This document shows positions 6,733 through 9,659 of a DNA stretch of 9,659 nucleotides, in pieces. Under the pieces are notes generated by a model. That model saw nothing but the letters and a program-made list of their open reading frames with translations. It did no database searches and had not been told where the DNA came from. How positions within the stretch are numbered: the first letter of the stretch is position 1; every line of letters begins with the position of its first letter. Origin of the DNA: an uncultured Rhodospirillales bacterium (GTDB taxonomy: Bacteria; Pseudomonadota; Alphaproteobacteria; ATCC43930; CGMCC-115725). The translations under genes and the position numbers were made by a program. The stretch spans positions 1 to 9,659 of the forward strand of contig CAIUCF010000566.1 of the NCBI GenBank assembly GCA_903897565.1, written 5' to 3'.

Positions 6733-6870
6733 TCAGGTCGACGCGGGTGCCGATCGGCCGAAATAATGGCCTTGCGTCATGCCGCAACCGAGCGCGCGCA
6801 GCAGGTCGCGCTGGACAGCGGTCTCGGCGTTCCGACGCCGGGTTCGGCCTGCGAAAATGACGGCGACTAC
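6733..6870 (-). pseudogene. Remnant of an EAL-domain (cyclic-di-GMP phosphodiesterase) C-terminus
   Basis: Reading the minus strand up to the TGA at 6733-6735 gives AVQRDLLRALGC, then TQGHYFGR. This is the classic end of an EAL domain (family pattern: AEGVET..Q...L..LGC...QGY.FGRP). The expected AEGVET block is present just upstream, but in another frame and damaged: AEPGVGT at 6828-6848. Losing one base near 6825-6828, so that GVGTP and ETAVQ are no longer in the same frame, explains the break. Further upstream, a weak VAV-I-FA segment may be the preceding strand, after which the similarity fades. An intact protein would hydrolyse c-di-GMP; this relic has lost the catalytic EAL and metal-binding portions and cannot be functional. 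It converges on the synthetase gene and sits in the largest gap of the window. The left limit is certain (stop codon); the right limit is approximate. Confidence 0.65.
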
Positions 6871-7033
6871 TTTTCCATGATTTTCACTTCCTCCGCCATC
6901 GAACGAGATGTCGTCGTCCTCTCGAAACTCGGAGCCACCAGCCGGCGATTTTCGACGATAGCAATCGTGCTATTCCTTCCGCAGTGAGCCGGATCGATCT
7001 CTGAACACCGTCCGCCATCGGGGAGACGCAACG
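6871..7033. other. Non-coding stretch upstream of the chromate-transporter genes
   Basis: No convincing gene is visible here. A 73-codon plus-strand frame spanning 6766-6987 shows no family motif and overlaps the EAL relic. The stretch should contain the promoter of the transporter pair and carries the small palindrome at 6958-6973. GGGAG at 7021-7025 is the ribosome site of the following gene. Confidence 0.5.
6958..6973. promoter_or_regulatory. Short palindrome upstream of the chromate-transporter pair
   Basis: ATAGCA at 6958-6963 and TGCTAT at 6968-6973 form a perfect inverted repeat with a 4-nt centre. It sits about 60 bp before the transporter start in a locally AT-richer stretch, a plausible operator position. 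No regulator can be linked to it from this window. Confidence 0.35.
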
Positions 7034-7600
7034 ATGACGCCCGCCCTCGACGAAACGCCGAAGCCCGCAAGCGCGCCAACGCTGACGGCCCTGTTCATGG
7101 GTTTTCTCAGTGTCGGTCTGATGGGTTTCGGCGGCGTCTTGCCGCTTGCCAGACGCATGATCGTCGAAGAGAAGCGTTGGCTCGGTGCGGCCGAGTTCAC
7201 CGAACGGCTGGCCCTGTGTCAGTTTCTCCCAGGTGGCAACGTCATCAATCTTTCGGTGGCGGTCGGGCTCGAGTTCCGCGGCTGGGGCGGCGCCGTCGTC
7301 GCCCTGCTGGGCCTGACGGCGGCACCGACCACACTGGCGGTTGCCCTCGGCGCTCTCTACGCCCGCAACGCCCACGACCCACGCGTGCAGCATCTCGTGG
7401 CCGGGCTCGCGGCGGCAGCGGCCGGCCTGCTGGTCGCGACTGCGCTGAAAATGCTGATCCCTTTGCGGGGCAACCTGAGGGCGCTGGCGGTGGTGGTCAC
7501 CGGCTTCGCCGCGATCGCCCTGCTTCGCTTGCCCCTGCTGCCGGTGATGCTCACGCTGTTGCCGGCGAGCGTGTTGCTGATGCGGGGGAAGCCGTCGTGA
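7034..7600 (+). CDS. chrA: Chromate transporter, N-terminal-type half (short-chain CHR family)
   Basis: The product is 188 aa, one CHR domain, about half the length of the bidomain ChrA. SVGLMGFGGVLPLARR at 26-41 is the conserved first-helix signature. EEKRWL at 45-50, LCQFLPGGNVINLSVAVG at 61-78 and the hydrophobic stretches at about 86-110, 122-142 and 148-183 complete the pattern of an inner-membrane protein. CHR proteins move chromate, or in some cases sulfate-like anions, and short forms work as pairs made from adjacent genes. GGGAG at 7021-7025, 8 nt before the ATG, supports the start. The partner starts within this gene's stop codon region (GTGA overlap). No chrB regulator gene is seen. 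Chromate as the substrate is an inference from the family. Confidence 0.87.
   Translation: MTPALDETPKPASAPTLTALFMGFLSVGLMGFGGVLPLARRMIVEEKRWLGAAEFTERLALCQFLPGGNVINLSVAVGLEFRGWGGAVVALLGLTAAPTTLAVALGALYARNAHDPRVQHLVAGLAAAAAGLLVATALKMLIPLRGNLRALAVVVTGFAAIALLRLPLLPVMLTLLPASVLLMRGKPS
7584..7591 (+). promoter_or_regulatory. Ribosome site that fixes a GTG start for the second transporter half
   Basis: GGGGGAAG at 7584-7591 lies at a normal distance before the GTG at 7597. The frame is open far upstream but overlaps the first transporter gene, so this site together with the GTGA overlap places the true start at 7597. Confidence 0.6.
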
Positions 7601-8124
7601 TCGCCCTGCTCCTGCTGCTCGGATTCGTCTTCGCGGAACTCTCGCTCCTGGCGTTCGGCGGTTGCAACAGCGTGCTACCGGAAATGCATCGTGTCGTCGT
7701 CGACCAGCATCACTGGATGTCGGCGAGCGAATTCACCACCCTGTTCGCCCTGGCTCAGGCGGCGCCCGGGCCCAATATGATGATCGTCCCGCTGATCGGT
7801 TGGCGGGTCGCCGGCGCGCCGGGTGCCCTGGTCTGCGCGATCGCGATGTTCGGGCCGCCCTCTCTGCTCACCGCCGTGACGCTGCGGCTGTGGCAGCGCT
7901 TCAGGGACCACCCGCTGCGGGTCGCCGCGCAGCGAGGGCTCGGACCGCTTACCGTCGGGCTGGTCGCGGCGAGCGCCTGGCTGATCACGCTCGGCACCGC
8001 GAAGACCCCGGCACTGCTCGCTGTCACGGCCGGCGTTGCCGCGACCGCGGCGACGACGCGCCTGCATCCGCTCTGGTTGCTCGGAACCGGGGCCGTACTC
8101 GGCCTCAGTGGCCTGCTGTCTTGA
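7597..8124 (+). CDS. chrA: Chromate transporter, C-terminal-type half (short-chain CHR family)
   Basis: The product is 175 aa from a GTG start that overlaps the stop of the preceding half by 4 nt (GTGA). ELSLLAFGGCNSVLPEMHR at 14-32 is the CHR signature in its C-terminal-domain variant. HHWMSASEF at 38-46 and ALAQAAPGPNMMIVPLIGWR at 51-70 are the second conserved block. Four to five hydrophobic segments cover most of the length. With the first half it would make a two-subunit inner-membrane carrier equivalent to one long ChrA. Co-translation from one mRNA would keep the subunits at equal amounts. It converges on the IclR gene, with only 2 bp between the two stop codons. Confidence 0.87.
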   Translation: MIALLLLLGFVFAELSLLAFGGCNSVLPEMHRVVVDQHHWMSASEFTTLFALAQAAPGPNMMIVPLIGWRVAGAPGALVCAIAMFGPPSLLTAVTLRLWQRFRDHPLRVAAQRGLGPLTVGLVAASAWLITLGTAKTPALLAVTAGVAATAATTRLHPLWLLGTGAVLGLSGLLS

Positions 8125-8141
8125 GTTCAGAGACGCAGCAG
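8113..8141. terminator. Stem-loop at the convergent ends of the transporter and regulator genes
   Basis: CTGCTG (8113-8118) followed by TCT pairs with AGA (8131-8133) and CAGCAG (8136-8141), with a 2-nt CG bulge and a 9-nt loop. It spans both stop codons of the converging genes. There is no T-tract, so a bidirectional stop is possible but unproven. Confidence 0.35.
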
Positions 8142-8903
8142 ACGGGCGCGATCGGCGCGGGCGGCCGCCTCGGCCAGCACCGGCAGGAACCGGGAGCGCA
8201 GGGTCTCCGGGTCGACCTGGGCGGCATGGGCGCTGATATTGAGCGCGGCATCGACGAGACCGCTGCGGTCGTGGACCGGTACCGCGATCGAACGCAGCCC
8301 GCCTTCGAGTTCCTCGTCGGCAATCGCGAAGCCCTGGTCGCGGACCACGTCGAGCCGGGTCATCAGGGCACCGACGGAAGTCAGGGTCTTGTCGGTGAAA
8401 CGCTCGAGATTCGCCGTCTCGAGATAGCGCGCAAGCGCCGGCGCCGCCAATCCGGCCAACAGGACCTGGCCCATCGACGTCGCGTGGGCCGGCAGCCGCG
8501 TGCCAATATCGACGCGGATGGAAAGAATGCGGCGGTTCGTGGCGGAACGGGCGACATAGACGACGTCCTGGCCATCGAGCACGGCCGCCGAGCAGGATTC
8601 ACCGAGCGCCGCGGTGACCTCGGCGAGGTAGGGCTGGATCGCCTCCCAGACGCTGAGCGCGGCGAAATAGGCGTAGCCGATCTCCATCACCGCGGCGGTC
8701 AGCTCGAAATGCTTGCCGTCCGAGCGCGCATAACCCATCGCCTCCAGGGTCAGGAGGAAGCGCCGGGCGGCCGCCCGGGTCATTCCCGTGCGCTCGGCGA
8801 CCTCGGTCAGGGTCTGTCGCGGCGTATCGGCGGTGAAGGATCGGATCACCGAGATGCCGCGCGCGAACGAGGCGACGAATTCAGGCGAGTCCGGCTTTAT
8901 CAT
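8127..8903 (-). CDS. IclR-family transcriptional regulator, PcaR/PobR/PcaU type
   Basis: The product is 258 aa from the ATG at 8903; an earlier in-frame ATG at 8957 would give 276 aa. The winged helix-turn-helix covers about residues 8-70 (FVASFARGISVIRSF, LTEVAERTGMTRAAARRFLL, then LEAMGYARSDGKHFELT). The ligand-binding IclR domain follows, with VDIGTRLPAHATSMGQVLLA at 131-150 and DEELEGGLRSIAVPVHD at 196-212. The N-terminal pattern matches regulators of the beta-ketoadipate and 4-hydroxybenzoate pathways, which respond to aromatic acids or their breakdown products. Neither start has a good Shine-Dalgarno. The shorter one is preferred because the region before it is AT-rich and contains a perfect palindrome (8924-8938) that looks like an operator. 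Its targets are unknown; it sits next to the transporter and the sensor genes, and the catabolic genes of the window are candidates. Confidence 0.9.
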   Translation of the reverse strand: MIKPDSPEFVASFARGISVIRSFTADTPRQTLTEVAERTGMTRAAARRFLLTLEAMGYARSDGKHFELTAAVMEIGYAYFAALSVWEAIQPYLAEVTAALGESCSAAVLDGQDVVYVARSATNRRILSIRVDIGTRLPAHATSMGQVLLAGLAAPALARYLETANLERFTDKTLTSVGALMTRLDVVRDQGFAIADEELEGGLRSIAVPVHDRSGLVDAALNISAHAAQVDPETLRSRFLPVLAEAAARADRARLLRL

Positions 8904-8923
8904 CTGGCGCTTTCGCTGATCGA

Positions 8924-8938
8924 GTTCGATATACGAAC
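8924..8938. promoter_or_regulatory. Perfect palindrome resembling an IclR-type (PcaR/PobR) operator
   Basis: GTTCG at 8924-8928 and CGAAC at 8934-8938 flank ATATA. The 15-bp layout closely resembles the GTTCGAT.ATCG.AC sites described for PcaR/PobR/PcaU regulators, recalled from established knowledge. It lies 20 bp upstream of the preferred start of the IclR gene, a position that fits autoregulation. Confidence 0.55.
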
Positions 8939-8944
8939 AAATAT

Positions 8945-8973
8945 CCTTTATTCCCATATCGGTACTTAGACAA
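8945..8973 (-). promoter_or_regulatory. Possible promoter of the IclR gene
   Basis: On the minus strand, TTGTCT (8973-8968) and TAAAGG (8950-8945) are separated by 17 nt in the only clearly AT-rich part of this region. The -10 match is weak. The palindrome lies just downstream of these boxes, which would suit repression. Between here and 9110 nothing else recognisable is seen apart from GGAATTCC at 9054-9061. Confidence 0.25.
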
Positions 8974-9110
8974 AGGCAGTGGCGACCGCATCAGTCGTAG
9001 GTAGTTTCCGAGGGTGGCGTTTATGTCGCAGGAGCCCTAACTCGGTCTCCGCTGGAATTCCTGGTGTCTCCCTCCGGTGGGCCAATGGACTAAGGAAATT
9101 TCGGGCGCCA

Positions 9111-9485
9111 ATGTCTTCTCTGCGTATCCTCATTGTGGAAGACGACGCCCTCATCGGCGAACTGGTCGGCGAGATGCTCGAAGAGATGGGCCACGTGATC
9201 TGCACCATTGTAACGAGTGAGGCCGCCGCTGTTCGTGCTGCTGGCGAACATCGACCCGACCTGATGATTGTCGACGCTCGGCTCGGTGAGGGCAGCGGCA
9301 TCGACGCGGTCGCCTCCATCCTGAAATCGGGCTTCATCCCCCATGTGTTCGTCAGCGGCAACATCGCAAAGGTCCGGGCGCTGCGCCCCGATTCGATACT
9401 TCTGGAAAAGCCGTTCCACGAGCCAGAATTGGCCACTGCCATCGCTCAGGCGATGATGCTGGCGCCGCCGACACCGCTCTCGTGA
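9111..9485 (+). CDS. Single-domain response regulator (receiver only)
   Basis: The product is 124 aa from ATG 9111. The frame is open back to a GTG at 8979, but those 44 codons show no conserved pattern and the receiver fold starts right after the ATG (LRILIVEDD). The acidic pair is D11/D12, the phospho-acceptor is D55 (LMIVDARLG), the switch residue is S82 (FVSGN) and the conserved lysine is K100 (EKPF). No output domain follows, so it acts by protein contact or as a phosphate relay or sink. The stop overlaps the start of a PAS-domain sensor gene (GTGA), which makes that sensor the likely partner. Upstream there is only a poorly spaced AAGGA at 9092-9096, so the start is somewhat uncertain. 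Confidence 0.87.
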   Translation: MSSLRILIVEDDALIGELVGEMLEEMGHVICTIVTSEAAAVRAAGEHRPDLMIVDARLGEGSGIDAVASILKSGFIPHVFVSGNIAKVRALRPDSILLEKPFHEPELATAIAQAMMLAPPTPLS

Positions 9486-9659
9486 CGATGTCGAAGCTAT
9501 CGGAGGAGGTGCTGCTGAAAGCCGGCGCCCTGCAGCACGCCATCCTCAACAGCGCGAATTTCTCGAGCATCGCGACCGATGCTACCGGCGTCATCCAGAT
9601 CTTCAACATCGGCGCCGAACGTATGCTCGGCTACACCGCCGCCGACGTGATGAACACGA
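9482..9659 (+). CDS. PAS-domain sensor protein, probably histidine kinase (5' end only)
   Basis: The window ends inside this gene. From GTG 9482 (4-nt GTGA overlap with the response regulator), or ATG 9488, the frame stays open to the last base. About 57 residues are visible: a short leader (LSEEVLLKAGALQHAILNSA) followed by the start of a PAS domain with FSSIATDATGVIQIFNIGAE and RMLGYTAADVMN. That pattern (sensing helix, D.G.I..FN.GAERMLGY) is typical of the first PAS module of alphaproteobacterial hybrid sensor kinases. The kinase part is not in view, so the class is inferred from the leader, the PAS type and the adjacent receiver gene. No transmembrane segment is visible, which suggests a cytoplasmic sensor. 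Confidence 0.8.
   Translation, partial: MTMSKLSEEVLLKAGALQHAILNSANFSSIATDATGVIQIFNIGAERMLGYTAADVMNT

Noticed and set aside
6766..6987. A 73-codon plus-strand frame in the gap before the transporters
   Set aside because: It has no good ribosome site and no motif, and it overlaps the EAL relic on the other strand.
7662..8969. A 435-codon plus-strand frame
   Set aside because: It crosses the second transporter gene and then runs antisense to the whole IclR gene, both of which are well supported; the product has no domain pattern.
9054..9061. GGAATTCC palindrome and a possible stress-type promoter in the gap before the response regulator
   Set aside because: An 8-bp palindrome is easily met by chance, and I could not find a GGAAC with a CGTT at the right distance for an EcfG-type promoter.
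8979..9110. An N-terminal extension of the response regulator from GTG 8979
   Set aside because: The extra 44 residues are Arg/Ser-rich with no fold. The receiver domain begins exactly at the ATG at 9111, and the extension would occupy the whole promoter region.
1..9659. CRISPR arrays, tRNA genes, insertion-sequence ends
   Set aside because: I saw no regularly spaced direct repeats, no cloverleaf-like sequence and no transposase motifs on either strand.

Overview
The window is GC-rich, and its codon choice and gene families fit an alphaproteobacterium with a broad catabolic repertoire (Bradyrhizobium- or sphingomonad-like). That placement is an inference from style and family content; no rRNA or tRNA is present to fix it. 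The window opens inside one gene and closes inside another. No CRISPR array, insertion sequence, tRNA or phage gene is visible.

Left block (1-3564, all +): the 3' end of a small XdhC/CoxI-domain gene, a second XdhC gene carrying the Rossmann domain, and a MocA-type molybdenum cofactor cytidylyltransferase. These overlap tightly. Together they form a maturation module for an aerobic molybdenum hydroxylase (CO dehydrogenase/xanthine dehydrogenase family) whose structural genes probably lie to the left of the window. A one-domain cupin and two tandem short-chain dehydrogenases follow with short gaps and good Shine-Dalgarno sites, so the whole block may be one catabolic operon. A long near-perfect hairpin (3569-3621) closes it.

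Middle block (3586-6716): an LLM-class flavin-dependent monooxygenase of the NtaA/SnaA/DszA group on the minus strand converges on the SDR genes. It diverges, across 167 bp, from an acyl-CoA synthetase on the plus strand. With the SDRs and the IclR regulator these look like oxidation and CoA-activation steps for an organic acid or xenobiotic. The substrate cannot be read from the sequence.

Right block (6717-9659): a gene-poor gap of about 317 bp holds a frameshifted remnant of the C-terminal end of an EAL-domain protein (minus strand) and a small palindrome. A chromate-transporter pair (two half-size CHR proteins with a GTGA overlap) follows. An IclR regulator of the PcaR/PobR/PcaU type converges on it from the minus strand. 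Just upstream of the regulator's preferred start is a perfect palindrome that resembles the operators known for that subfamily. A single-domain response regulator and the start of a PAS-domain sensor protein, coupled by a 4-nt overlap, end the window.

Most of the content belongs to known families. The points most worth a second look are the EAL relic, the IclR palindrome, the large convergent hairpin embedded in a coding end, and the joining of a molybdenum-enzyme maturation module to a cupin/SDR run.
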